From: Persicaria tinctoria | Taxonomy: Eukaryota; Streptophyta; Magnoliopsida; Caryophyllales; Polygonaceae | DNA: 64,000 nucleotides | Assembly: GCA_037127255.1 (NCBI GenBank) | Contig: JBANSL010000013.1 | Span: 9,674,188-9,738,187, forward strand | Reading direction: 5' to 3' | Part shown: piece by piece, positions 45,174 through 57,691 of the stretch | Numbering within the stretch: the first letter of the stretch is position 1 | Layout: each line of letters opens with the position of its first letter | Made by a program: the position numbers and the translations under genes | The notes under the pieces: generated by a model | Told to the model about the DNA's origin: nothing | What the model saw: only the letters and a program-made list of their open reading frames with translations | Database searches by the model: none

Positions 45174-48100
45174 CACTACTACGTATACGGCTATCTATGG
45201 CTTTTAAAAGATGGCGTTTTTCATTAAATGCTATAAAAAAAATATTTTATGGCGTTTACAAACTGGGAAATTTTTATTGCGTTATGAGAACGTCATATAA
45301 TTCTATGGTGTTTTTTGTACTTCCATGACGTTTCATAAATGCCACAAAATAAGCGGTTCTTTTTCGCCTAAATTTTGGGCAATATTTGAAGAGGCAGGAG
45401 AATTTGAAGATTAACATCTCTTCCGTCTCTTTCACCTCCAAAATTGAAAGTTCCAACTCTCTTTCTCCTCCATTCCCTAAGACTAACTCCAATGGTATGG
45501 TGCAAATGCTTAAATATGCACATTTTGATTCAAATTGTGCTCCAATGGTTACTTTTGAGTGCTTAAAATGTGTACATTTGCACACAAAATGCTCAAATAT
45601 AAGCACTTCACCTCCCCTATGTGCAAAAACTTTTTATTACTTTTCAATAAAGTAAAGTCATTTCTATTGGTTGTTTTTAAGTTTTTTCTTTTTCTTTTTA
45701 ATTTAATCATATTTACTTAGAGATAGGTGTATATAAAATGCACATTTAACCAATGGAGTAAAACATCAAAAAGTGATGTGCATTTTTAAACACCTTGTGT
45801 AAATATGTACATTTGCACACTTAACCATTGGAGTTAGTCTAAACCCTAGATCCAACTCTCTCTGTCTCTCACCTCCGAAAATTCGATTCAACTCGATCTT
45901 TATACATTTTGTTCCATTGTCGACCCAAGTCATGAACAGACCCTTCGTGCTTCCTTCCGACACTGTAAACTTCTTTCATTTCTAGACGGTGTTTACCCTC
46001 CGTTTTGGATGTCGACCGCCCACCCATCTCTAGTCTTCTCTCGAGGTTTCACCTCCGTTGTCTGGTATGTCAAATTTTTTTCCAAATTAAGGCCTATTTT
46101 GCTTGCACTTTATCATCTTCGATTTTTGGATTTAGGTTTTGTGAATGAGTCTTATTGTTTGAGTGTCTTGGTGCTAAAGACTCATTCATAAACCCTAAAT
46201 CTAAATATTGAATATATTTTGGGTTTTTGATTGAGTTTGCACTGAATTATTTCGATTATGGACTTTGAAGGGTTTCATTTGTGGGTTTTCACTCCTTAGT
46301 ATATGAACAATTTTTAAGAAAATGAATTGAATCTTGTGTTTGAGTATTTTCCTCTAAATCTAGTTGCCTTTAATCGATTGTATTCGCCATGTTTCATTTT
46401 TCTCTCCCTTTTGGCCAATTGGGCGTCTTTCTTTCACATTTCTGGTATGTTCTTTTCCAATTGATACCCCAATGAATGTTTTGTAATTAGTTGATTTTGG
46501 ATGCTGGGTTTTGTTGATTGGCGCGATGAAATTGATTATTAATTTGTATCGTTTATGCAGTTGCCGTATTTGAATCTCATGGATCTACCGAGCGCTCTTT
46601 GCTTCAAACTCAAAAGAGTACGTTTCTTATCTTCTAATTATCAGTTACATTGTCAAGTTTTGTTCCTTTTCGTTACATAGACTCATAATTTATCACCGTT
46701 TTATGTTTCTTAGCTTAGCAGATTAGGTAATACCAAAAAATGACATTATATTAACAGATCCCTAGTTTTGACTCTATTATCCAAATCGGTTGATTTCCAC
46801 CGACTCAATCTAAATATTTGATAATTGATAAATTGTAAAAGGTGATTTTTAGCTGTTGAGTAATCAAGAGGAGCAAGTTTTCAATTTCTGGGGTCCATCA
46901 AGTTGTTTTGGGGATTTCAAGAATCAAAATTTTCCTTTCTTGTGTTCTTAACTTATGTAATGTGATTGATTCTCATAGCGATGGTTGATCTTTACGCACC
47001 TTTCTTGTTAGTATATAATTGTTGAATGAAGAAAGATATACATATGTCAAACATGAAACTCGAGCAATTTCGTGTGATCTATTGGTTGTGCTATAGATTT
47101 CGAGAAATAGAGCTACACTATCCTCACAAATGGATGCAAGGGGCCAAGATAAACAGCTGCAGAAACCTGCTGCAGCGCCCTCAAGGACTTCACCTGCCTC
47201 TGTTCGGAGAAAATAAACGACATGAAAGTCGATTGTGCCACTACCATGTTCAGATACATCAGTGCTTTTATTTGGGAGGTTGGTAACTATTCTTTTATTT
47301 TGTATTGCTGTTCATTTTGCAAAAAACAAAATGGAGCAAATATTTTGGATATGCCACCTAGTTATTCCTTGAGAATGATTTTGCCAAGTATATACGTTTT
47401 CTCTTTTTTGATTTATTGAGTGTCTTGAGTTATCTCGATCAACAATATGTATATCTTCCATTTATGCTTTACTTGTTCATTTATAGGTATTCACAAGACG
47501 ATCAGCAGCTGAGGACCAAGAAGAAACTAGAAGGAAATAGATCCATGGAGATGTATTCAGGTATCCGGAGAGCAGATAATTGCAGAAGCTGCTCTTGGAC
47601 TTGACACCTAGCTACTTACCCTGTGAGTTACATTTCACTATCTAACCAACTTAAGACTTGTAAACTCTATTTAATTCCTACTCACAATACAAAAATTACG
47701 TTTTATTTCTGTCAAAACAGTCTTCATTTTGCTGCTCGCGCTAGTGGGAGTATAATACCCGTACAATAGAGGTTGCAGACTACACATCATTGGTCTTCCT
47801 TCTACTGTCAACGGCAAGGAGCAAACTGGGTATGTACGATCATAAGTGATCAAACTTATTTTGTGTTTCATACTCTTAGCTATTATCAAAGGCTAACGGC
47901 TAAACATGGAGTTCAGTTTTTTGGGGTGGCAAGTCAATAACTTCTCGTTAATATGATTATCCCTCTTGTAAAGATTAGAGAGATTATATTTTCTATACTG
48001 TATTGGAATAATGGAATGTGTCTCTTGCAACTTTAACGTGTAGTGTTTTATTGAGAAAAATTATTGTAAGTTTTACATTTGTAGATCCTATTTGAGGGAT

Positions 48101-48383
48101 TCAATCCCTGATTCTTTTTTTTTAAAATACACACTAATCCATGGCGTTTGTAAAACGCCATGGATTTTAATTTCCAGTTTTTTTTTTTAAAAAAATATGT
48201 ATACTTATCCATGGCGTTTATAAAACGCCATGGATTTTATGACGTTTTATAAAAACGCCATTAAATTAATGCCAAAAGCACGGCGTCACCTTCGACGGCG
48301 TTGAGGGATGACGTTTAAAAACGCCATGGAATATCTTTGATGGCGTTTTTCAAACGCCCTTGTTTTATATGTTTGTACTAGTG
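45174..48383. mobile_element. CACTA (En/Spm) non-autonomous element, 3.2 kb
   Basis: Starts CACTACTACG at 45174 and ends GTACTAGTG at 48383, flanked by the 3-bp duplication CTA at 45171-45173 and 48384-48386. Subterminal regions repeat ATGGCGTTT…AAACGCCAT in both orientations (45200-45350 and 48135-48360), the usual transposase-binding arrangement. No transposase is present. The interior has exon-like segments (46555-46620, 47490-47615) that I cannot assign; they may be captured. A Tourist MITE is inside. Confidence 0.85.
45481..45839. mobile_element. Tourist-type (PIF/Harbinger) MITE, 359 bp
   Basis: Perfect 16-bp inverted termini GACTAACTCCAATGGT at 45481-45496 and 45824-45839, with TAA on each side (45478-45480 and 45840-45842). 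Size, 3-bp TWA duplication and lack of coding match Tourist. Confidence 0.88.
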
Positions 48384-48588
48384 CTAGTTCTCTGTGTTTT
48401 TTTTTCTTCCTAATTAGCTCTTCTATTTTTATACTTGTTCTTTTGTCCTCATGTGTTTGTCCTTGATTATATGTTGGTGTCTGGGCCACTAGGAAACACT
48501 CTCTCGACATTATCGGGGAAAGAGTGCGTACATTTTAGCCCCCCAAACCCTGCTCCAGCGGGAAAACTGGGAATGTTGTTGTTGTTGT

Positions 48589-49310
48589 AATTTGCTCCAT
48601 TTTCAAAACCTAGATTCAACAATCATTAGAAGAAAAAAAAAGTGATTATACAACGTACTTAGTTCAGAGTTGATATAACTAAGCATCGATCATAACTAAG
48701 CATAACTAAGCATCGATCAAAATTGAGTATCGTTCATAACTAAGCATCGATCAAAATTGAGTCTTATCTATCTCCATTGCTTGTCCCTGGAGATCAATAG
48801 ACATTTGAATCCATGGATTTCATTAGGGAATTTTGATTATGTTGTCTCATGATCGAGTTTAGGACTGATTTGCTTGTATTTAATATAATGTTTTGCATAA
48901 ATTAGAGAATTTTGATTCATGGATTTAATTCTTAACTAGAGTTACGTTGCTGGGTCAGTTTTGATTCATCAAATTTTATGAATATTCTAAATATGTATAA
49001 GTGTAACTAGAGTTTTGCTGGATATTAGGAGGATCCATTAATAACACAAGGTAGCCCTTCCTTGAGGCTTTAATTCAGCGAGGGTCAGAGCACGAAGCTA
49101 TGGCTTAAGTGAGGCGTCCATTCTTATCCCAATCTTCGAATTCAACAAGGTTAGAAAATCGGTTCCTTTGCTGAATTTATGCTTGGTTGGGGGACAAGTT
49201 CTATGTAGTTGGCGATTGGAATTTTTAGCTGTCATGTTGTAATTGCTTAAAAAGTTGAAACTGGTTTTATACATTTTGCTGTAAAATTATTACCTTGATT
49301 CTTGTTTTAA
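48589..49310. repeat. Spacer with short AACTAAGCATCGATC repeats
   Basis: At 48675-48765 the phrase TAACTAAGCATCGATCA recurs about four times, alternating with AAATTGAGT. No gene is seen in the rest. Confidence 0.5.
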
Positions 49311-49382
49311 AGCCTATTAGCTCAAACATGAGAGCATCTGCTTTATACTGTATAATATGTGAGTTCGACTCCCGCATAGGCT
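49311..49382 (+). tRNA. tRNA-like pseudogene, Ile(UAU)-type loop
   Basis: The 72 bases keep canonical tRNA spacing. The acceptor arm AGCCTAT/ATAGGCT pairs fully, the D stem GCTC/GAGC pairs fully, and the T arm (GTGAG, TTCGACT, CCCGC) has one mismatch. The would-be anticodon is TAT after U33. The anticodon stem (TCTGC/TGTAT) does not pair at all and the D loop lacks GG. It is therefore a dead copy or the head of a tRNA-derived retroposon, not a working tRNA. Confidence 0.55.
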
Positions 49383-49938
49383 TATATAAAATATATATAT
49401 ATAATTGATGGTTTGTAATTGGCATAACAACATAAAAAAGCTTATAAATATGCTCTACTAGATATTAAGTCAATTTAACTCGTGTATAACTAGATATAAA
49501 AAAAATTAAAATTTGCGTAACTTTTTACTAAATTCTCAAAATAAGTAATTTAATCTATGGTTTTGAACTTCTCAAGATTAATTATAATATGTGAATGTTA
49601 TATAAAAATATTATAGTCTAAACATTCATAACTTTTTGCTCATATTTCGAATATATTATGACGTATTATATATGAAAAACGAAGTTATATATCGATCGAC
49701 AAAGAAAATACACCTAGCAAATTTATCGAATGAGGAACGGGTCCCTCGAAAATGTAATATAGCTACTTCCTAATTACTTATTACCAATGATTTAATGAAC
49801 GCAGTGCTCATTAACTAGTACTCGGTACTGTATTACTTAGTCAACTCAAGCCACTGAGTCAACGGAGTATATTTTGGTTGGAAAAGAGAAAATAATGCTT
49901 AAAAATAAAGGTTAAGATAGGATGCATGAGACTCACTA

Positions 49939-50744
49939 TCTCTACAATATCTTAATTTAAACACTTTTTGATAATGTGTCAACACCTTTTTAATTTAAGT
50001 TTTTTCAACTAATCATAATTTTCTCTTATTATTTCTTTTTTTTTTTCTCTTCATCTCTTTTATATATTTATATTTTTTCTATTTTATTTTTTTACTCGTT
50101 TACTAACCATCTATATAATATCTTCATTTAGAAGACTTTTTGATGATATGTTAACACCTCCTTAATTTAAGTTTTTTCAACTAATCACAATTTTCTGTTA
50201 TAATAATAATCTATGTCAACGCCTCCTTAATTTCAGTTTTTTCAACTAATCATAATTTTCTCTTATTATTTCCTTTTCTTTTTCTCTTCATCTCTTTCAT
50301 ACATTTACATTTTTTCCATTTATTTTTTTTACCCATTTACTAACCATATATCTATATAATATCTTACTTTAGAAGACTTTTTGATGATGTGTCAACACCT
50401 CCTTAATTTAAGTTTTTTCAACTAATCACAATGTTCTCTCATTATTTCTTTTTCTTTTTCTCTTTATCTCTTTCATACATTTACATTGTTTTTATTTTAT
50501 TTTTTTTACTCATTTACTAACCATCTATATCTATATAATATCTTAATTTAGAAGATTTTTGATGATGTGTCAACACATCCTTAATTTAAGTTTTTTCAAC
50601 TAATCACAATGCTCTCTTATTATTTCTTTTTCTCTTTATCTCTTTCATACATTTACATTTTGTTCCATTTTATTTTTTTACTCATTTACTAACCATTGGG
50701 TTTAATTCAAAATATATATTGAATTAAATCTAATGTTTACTCTT

Positions 50745-50784
<40 letters not shown>

Positions 50785-51400
50785 TTTTATATTATAATAA
50801 TAATCTATATCAATATAATATCTTAATTTAAAAACCTTTTTGATGATACCTAACTTTATGGTAAACATTTTTACAATTTTCTTAAGGATTTCAAGTTTAC
50901 CTTTATTATTTTATCCTAACTTTTATTAATATTTACAATATTTGTTATTTATTAAAAATCACGCCATGGCGCGGGAATTGAACTAGCAATATCTTAATTT
51001 ATATATAAGACTTTTTGATGATGTGTCAATATCATAATTTAAGTTTTTTCAACTACTCACAATTTTCTCTTATTATTTCTTTTTCTCTTCATCTCTTTCA
51101 TACATTATATTTTTCTCCTTTTATTTTTTACCCAATTACTAACCATTGGGTTTAATTCAAAATATTGAGTTAATGTCTACTATATATATAATCTATATCA
51201 ATATAATATCTTACTTTAAAAACCTTTTTGATGAAGGCTAACTTTATGGTAAACATTTTTACCATTTTTTTAAATATTTCAAATATACCTTCATTATTTA
51301 ATCCTAAATGTTATTAATATTTTATAATATTAATTTATTATGTTATTAAAATTTTATTTATTAAAAATCGCCCACCATGAGACAAGGATTACACAAGAAA
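49939..51400 (+). repeat. Array of Helitron-type 5' ends, second family
   Basis: Units of about 150-190 bp start near 49939, 50110, 50348, 50525, 50803, 50988 and 51191 with TCTATATAATATCTTAATTTAGAAGAC and variants, then GATGATGTGTCAACACC and a pyrimidine-rich tail. A partial unit begins near 50208. An AT microsatellite is at about 50749-50781. A Helitron-like 3' end, CGCCATGGCG then CTAG, lies at 50962-50986, and a decayed one near 51369. It is related in layout, not sequence, to the array at 22069. Confidence 0.65.
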
Positions 51401-51691
51401 ATTAATAGTGTAAAAGGCCATGGTCAAGAAGATGGCATTGTCGGCAACAAAAAGACAATACGAAGACTGCTCCCACCTGAAAAACACTCCCATCTAAACC
51501 TAGCCGACAATCTTCCTTCCAAATTTTCTCGGTAGCTCTGTGCGGCCTTTCGCCGCCTGGGCTCGCCTTCCTCTCTTTCCTTCATCTCTTTCCTTCTGCT
51601 TGTCGCTGGTTTCTTTGGTTACTGCTTTTCCTCTTCGGAGGATAGCAGTTTCTGGTGTTGGACTCTCAAAGGTAATTGTATCAGTTTTAAA

Positions 51692-53560
51692 TTGGGGCTT
51701 AACAGCCCGGGAAACAATATCTCCATATGTTTGAATCCAAAGACTATCAGCTACCTGTTGTTTGATCTGATGGGGATGTATAATTCACAAGGCTTAACAG
51801 CTATTATTGATTTTGTTCGGCTGATCTCCGCCTGTTCAAATGTTGATTTGAATTCGATATATTTACATCTAGTCCGTTCTTGCCTATTCCTATCTCAATT
51901 TAACTTTGTTTTTGACATCTGTGTTCTTATTGATTTTGTTCCGATGACTCTCTTAAATTTTTATCACTTTCTACCGTGTTCGATGACAGTTTCTCTTTTA
52001 AAGAGGGTGGTTTGGTTTTCTAGGGTTAAAGCCCGAGTTCCCCTCAAATTTTGGTATTTTAATAAGGTTAGGTTTGTGGTGTTCTGTACATCGGTTTGGG
52101 TCAGTGGTGTAGGGGTTGTGTGCTTGGTGTTTGATTTGCCAGGTGTTCCAAAGGGAATCTATGTTTTTGTTGTTCATAGAGAGGGCTCTTTGGCGGTTTG
52201 GCTAGGTGCTCTACTTAAGGGCTTTGTGTGTTATGTGGTGGTTCTTTTTTGTTTGAGTTACTATGGTTGTTGTGCTTTGCTGAATTCCTATCTTATATCT
52301 GTTCAGATTGCATCTAAAACCATGGGTACTCAAAAAGGTTGGTTTCCAATTGATTTTATACAGCTTAACAGCATTATCTCTGGGTTAACACCCCTTTTGT
52401 GTCTCTGGAAACGGATTTGGATGGCTTCTGAATATCCCAACGGCTATGTAATCCTTATCTATCTTCCTACAAATAATGGTTTCAGTTGGATTAATAGATT
52501 TGCTTGTTATTATATTCTTTCTGGGCTACTGTCAAAAAACTCGGATGCTTCTATAACAAGTGTATTAAACGGTTTTCATTATAAACCTATTTATAATATT
52601 ATATTCCTTCAGGGGTTCATATATCTCAAGATCGTACCGTGCAGAGGAGCCATTACAAGACTAAGGAGATTGTGGACATCTATGAGGTCGACTCTCGTGA
52701 TCATAGTAACAAGAAGCAGAAGCAATCTCCTTGATCGTTTTATGCCAGTTAAACTCTTAATGAGGGTGGTTTGGTTTTCTAAGGTTTTTTCCCGTCTCCC
52801 CTTCGAATTTTGGTACTGTAATAGCGCTAGGATTGTGGTTTTTTCTGGCTTGGCTTGTTGTACTTTGGTAAGGATTGTGTGTTTTGCCTTGAAGGTTTCT
52901 TGTACATGTGTTTTCGAGGCTGTCCCTAGTTTTGTGGTTCATAGGGATTTGCCTCTGTCGGCTGGGTTAGATCCTTTGTTTAAGGGTTTTGTGTGGTCTG
53001 TGTTTGTATGTATGGATGCTGTTCGCATATGTATTATACTTTCAGTAGGTTCCTCTTACATTATTCCTCACAAATGGTGCCTAAATTTTGATTCAACAAT
53101 GCTTACCAGCAATCTCTCTGGATTAACATCCCTCTTGATATGCTTAACAGATTTTGATTGTCATGGGTACTATGGTTTTGTATTCCTGGGAGTATATGTT
53201 TGATGTTGTCTTAATCGGTTCAATAGGTGCAAAACAGTTGTGGTTGATTTCAATATTAAGGTGATTAACATTAAGGTGCTTAATAGCAAGTGTGATGGGT
53301 TAACACCCCTCCTGTTTATATTCATATATGTTGATTTCCATCTTAAGAAACGGTTAGGGGTATTCTGTCAAGATCTGAACAGCTGCGTTTTTCAATATTC
53401 TGGGGCGATATTTGGGGAATATAGATCAGTTTATAGATTTGTGTGTAACAATTGGCATGGATGGATCACAAATAATTTTAACGTTAGTGATCATATTATT
53501 GATATTGTATGTCTTAGTAATGCTCACAAAGCGGGTATGGAAAAATATTATTTTAAATGA
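51692..53560 (+). pseudogene. LINE ORF1-position frame, unknown protein, one stop
   Basis: A single frame runs about 622 codons from ATG 51692 to TGA 53558-53560, broken once by TGA at 53201-53203. The product is hydrophobic and rich in Phe, Val, Leu and Cys. It lacks the zinc knuckle and the DUF4283-type region that plant L1 ORF1 proteins normally have. It has an internal duplication: residues about 103-190 (RVVWFSRVKARVPLKFWY … FVVHREGSLA … LLKGFV) and about 351-438 (RVVWFSKVFSRLPFEFWY … FVVHRDLPLS … LFKGFV). The TGA overlaps the ORF2 start as ATGA, suggesting coupled translation. A frame this long is unlikely by chance. An alternative is that T-rich untranslated DNA happens to be open. Confidence 0.45.
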
Positions 53561-56500
53561 TAAACATCGCATATTGGAATATTAGAGGTGTGAGAAAAAC
53601 TAACCTGGGGCAAGATTTAGCTTATATTCAGAAACAAAATAAATTGGATATGTTAGTCCTTGCTGAAACTAAGTCAATTGAGCCACCAACTCAATCCTTC
53701 TATAAGCGAGCAGGTTTTAATGATGCTCATCATATTGCCTGTATTGGAACAAAAGGTGGTTTCTGGATTTTACTAAACACGTCTAAATTTATGCAGTCTT
53801 TTCAAACAATATCTGCATCAGATAAGTATATTATTTACCTGGTTAAAATTGATAACTTTAGTTTTATTCTTACTTTCATTTATGCTCCTTCTAATCAAAT
53901 TGAAAAAAAATAGATTCTAGAATGAGTTATTCATTGTCATTCACGAACAATCTCTCCCATGTTTGTTAATGGGAGATTTCAATGAAATTGAAACAGGCTC
54001 TGACAAAATCGGTGGTGTACTTCCGCAAGCTAATAGATTCCTGCGAATACAACAGATTAGGGAAGAATTAGATGTTCATACGATCCCTTATACAGGTAGT
54101 TCAGTTACGTGGAGAAAAAGTCAAAATCCTATTGATAATATCGATGAACGATTAGATAGAGTAATGGCTCATACATATATCTTAACTCAGTTCCCTAATT
54201 TATCAGTACACAATCATCCGTTCACAACTTCTGATCACTCTTTAATGTCTATGTCAATAGGAAGCGCAAAAATTAGGGTTGGTTCCCCGTTTAAGTTTGA
54301 AATGTCTTGGGCTAGCAATGATAACTATAATAGATTAGTTAAATCAACTTGGCAGAATAAACTTCACGGGTCGTTTATGTTTACACTATTACAAAAACAG
54401 AAACTTCTTAAAAAAATACAAAGATCTGGTGTAAGTCTCACCCAAATAATAATTTTCGACAGATAAAAGAGATTGAAGATCAACTTCTGTTACTACAAAC
54501 ACAACAAATTGGTGGGATTTCAAACGATACAATAAACATTAAGCATAATAGATTGCTAAGTAAGCGTGAAGCTCTCATGGACTTCAATAATACTTTTTGG
54601 AAACAACGAGCAAAATCAAATTTTCTAAGGTTTGGAGACAGAAACACAAAATACTACCAATCCATATCTAAAATAAGAAATTCAAAAAATGTCACTCTTA
54701 ATTTTACAAATAAACATGGTTTATTGATTGAGGATGATGATCAACTTAGAGATGAAATTACGACTGAATTGGCCGAAAGATTCATTTCTAATAATGCATC
54801 GATTAACAGTAATCCATATTTCCTAAATTTAATTGATCAGACAATTACTGAATCTGAAAACAGAATTTTAACACATCCTTTTTCAAATAAAGAAATTAAG
54901 GGTACCCTATTCTCAATGACAGATGACAAGTCTCCAGGTCCTGATGGGTTTCCACCAGAGTTCTATAAAAAAAATACTGGGATATTGTCGGTAAATTAGT
55001 TTGTAAAGCTGTTCAATCTTTCATTCATTCTGGTGTACTACTCAATGAAGTAAATTCAACTTTTATTGCACTTATTCCAAAAATTGATACACCTAGTAAC
55101 ATTAACCACTACCGTCCGATTAGTCTGTGTAATACTATTTATAAGGTTATCTCGAAACTTTTGGCTAATCGTTTGAAGCCTATCTTACCACGTATTATTA
55201 ATCCATTTCAAGGAGCTTTTGTTCAAGGTAGAAATATTCAGGATAATATACTAATAGCTCATGAGGTTTTCCACTCTTTTCATAACAAAAAAGGTAAACT
55301 AGGATGGATGGCTTTAAAGCTAGATATGGAGAAAGCTTATGACAAAATAAGTTGGAGTTTTATTCGTATTATTCTAAACAAATTTGGTTTTGATTCCAGA
55401 TGGATTAACTGGGTTATGACCTGTCTAACTAAAACTAGTTTCTCAGTTTTATTTAATAATTTGTCGGGCCGTACTTTTCATACTTATAGGGGAATTCGAC
55501 AAGGAGATCCTCTTGCTCCATATATTTTTGTATTGGTTATTGAACTATTAGGGAGAATGTTGCAACAGGAATCTTTGGAATGAGACCCTTTGGTTGGAAT
55601 CAAACTTACAAATAACAGTGATCCTATTCCATTTCTTTCCTTTGCAGATGATACTCTAATTTTTGGACGAGCTGATGATTTAAGTCTTCATACGAATAGA
55701 AATCTTATGAATACTTTCTCCAATATGTCTGGATTAACTATAAATTACAATAAAAGTTCTCTAAAAGTTTATAAAAATATTCCTTTCAGTAAAGCCTAGT
55801 CCCTTGCTCAATAGCTAAATATTCCAGTTACAAAATCAATGGAAAAATACCTTGGTATACCACTTATTAATGGCAGGGTTTGTAACGTCTTGTTTGATGA
55901 GGCGATAAGTAGCCTTAAAAAGCATCTATCAAAGTGGAAGTCTAATACTCTCTCAAGTTGGTAGATCGGTTCTAATTCAGGCAAACCTAAATTCTAAAAC
56001 AAATTATTTAATGCAGCCTTTTCTTCTTCCAAAAGGAGTTCTACAAAAGATTGATCAGATCATCAAAAATTTCTTTTGGAATAAAATTCAATCGGATAAC
56101 TATCATTCTCTTATCAGCTGGGAACATCTGTATACTCCTAAAAAAGATGGTGGGTTAGGTTTTAAATCAGCTGAGCAAATTAATATTGGTATGCAAATGA
56201 AACTTCTTTGGAGAATTATGGCTAATCCTGATAATATTTGGTCAAAGGTTATTACGGATAAATATCTCTCGACAGAATCTCTAATGGAAAGAGGCAGTTT
56301 CAAAACCTCTTGGCAGTTTGGCAGACTTCTTAATATCAGAGATATGTTCTCTAAAGGTCTGCTATGGCTAGTGGGTAATGGGAAAACCATAAATGTATGG
56401 TCTGACAATTGGGTAAATGCGCAATATCTTCAAAATTTTCGGAATGATCGTAATTCTAACTTAAAAGTTTGTGATTTATTTACAAATACCAACTCTTGGG

Positions 56501-57639
56501 ATATTGATAAATTAAATAGTATACTCCCCTCTCATATTGTTCAAGCTATTACTAATATCCATATTCCAACAATTGATATTCCAGACAGGTTAATTTGGAT
56601 TTATAGTAGTGATGGAAAATTCTCTGTTAAATCCACATCTTCTATTTGTAATACAGGGAATACTAAGAAAATTTCGGCATACTGGATTTGGAAACTTAAT
56701 ATTCCTCCAAAAATGAAAAATTTTATTTGGAAAATTATTTTAGATATCCTACCTACTACGACCCGTCTAAATAGATATATAAATAGAGTTCCTAGTACTT
56801 GCTCTCAGCTCTTTGTAATTCTGATACAGAAGATACAAATCATTTATTGTTTAATTCGGATCACAAGATCTCTTATTCAAAATCTGGGTGTTAAGTTGGG
56901 AAAATGTTATAATATTCCAATTCTAACAAGTAATGTTTCGGAAAATATTTTAAATACTAGAGGTCTTAATATAGATTTTACAGACTTATGCCATTTATGG
57001 CATTCTATTTGGGAACTCAGAAATAGAATTATTTTTCGCAATACTTCAGATACAGGTATTATCTATGCTCTAACTCAAACTATAGACAAAATATCATGTT
57101 GGAATAAACAGCAGGTAAAAACGAAGTTACCTAAATGTGTTAGACCTCCTGATAAATTAATTTGGAAATGCCCTCCAATAAATGTCATTAAGATCAATGT
57201 AGATGCTTCGGTGAAAATTGATACTCAATCGCAGGTTGGTTGTATTGTTAGGAATAATGATGGTCTAGTTCTTCGGATTCATAAATGTAATGTTAGGATG
57301 AGTTCGGTCATTTTAGCAGAAGCTTTTGCAATTTATACAGGTATAAGACTGGCAGTGGAGATGGGGATTCGTAGAGTAATAGTTGAAAGTGATTGTGCAA
57401 TCATCGTCAATGTCATCAATCAAGTGAACAATAAACCATGGGAGGTAGCTCAAATAATCCAAGAGATCCATTCGTTAAACAAAGATTTTGAGAGCGTCAT
57501 AATTCAGCACTGCTATAGAGAGGCAAATGATGCAGCTGATTTTCTTGCTAAATCTCAGTTGAATTGTACTTTTATTTTGAGTTCCTGTTGTTATGAGTTC
57601 CAGAACATCATCTTGCGAGATGATCATGGATGTCGTTAG
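53557..57639 (+). pseudogene. LINE ORF2: endonuclease, reverse transcriptase, RNase H (broken)
   Basis: Starts ATG at 53557. Domains in order: apurinic-type endonuclease (INIAYWNIRG, AETKS, then MGDFNEI, TSDHSLM); reverse transcriptase (KSPGPDGFPPEFY, ALIPKI, NHYRPISLCN, KLDMEKAYDK, GIRQGDPLAPY, SFADDTLIF); zinc-binding RVT region (SAYWIWKLNIPPKMKNFIWK); and an RNase H-like end (INVDAS, AEAFAIYTGIRLA, VESDC, REANDAADFLAK). Breaks: TAG at 53911-53913, frameshifts near 53930 and 54470, loss of frame near 54985, TGA at 55581-55583 and TAG at 55797-55799. The final 542-codon block (56011-57639) is open. The RNase H domain at the C-terminus is a feature of one group of plant L1 elements. Confidence 0.92.
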
Positions 57640-57691
57640 TACATTCAATTTATTACCTACTTTAAAAAAAAAAAAAAAAGATGGCATTGTC

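Larger units (their letters stand above)
44337..48588 (+). mobile_element. 5'-truncated LINE split by a CACTA element
   Basis: The RT C-terminal part lies at 44352-45115 and the 3' tail at 48384-48588, ending in repeated TGT (GTTGTTGTTGTTGT) typical of this LINE type. Removing the CACTA element at 45174-48383 and one copy of CTA joins the two parts. The LINE abuts the FRS fragment on its left, so it inserted next to or inside it. No target duplication was found. Confidence 0.75.
51443..57679 (+). mobile_element. Full-length L1-type LINE, 6.2 kb
   Basis: The element ends in an A tract (57664-57679) and is flanked by the 12-bp duplication GATGGCATTGTC at 51431-51442 and 57680-57691. Because the duplication is perfect and lies just upstream of a leader and two ORFs, the copy is probably not 5' truncated. 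It contains a pyrimidine-rich leader (51443-51690), ORF1 (51692-53560) and ORF2 (53557-57639). Several stops and frameshifts in ORF2 show that it is dead, though the target duplication is still exact. Confidence 0.9.

Noticed and set aside
51540..51734. Short frame upstream of LINE ORF1
   Set aside because: It lies in the pyrimidine-rich leader, in a different frame, with no similarity to ORF1 proteins.
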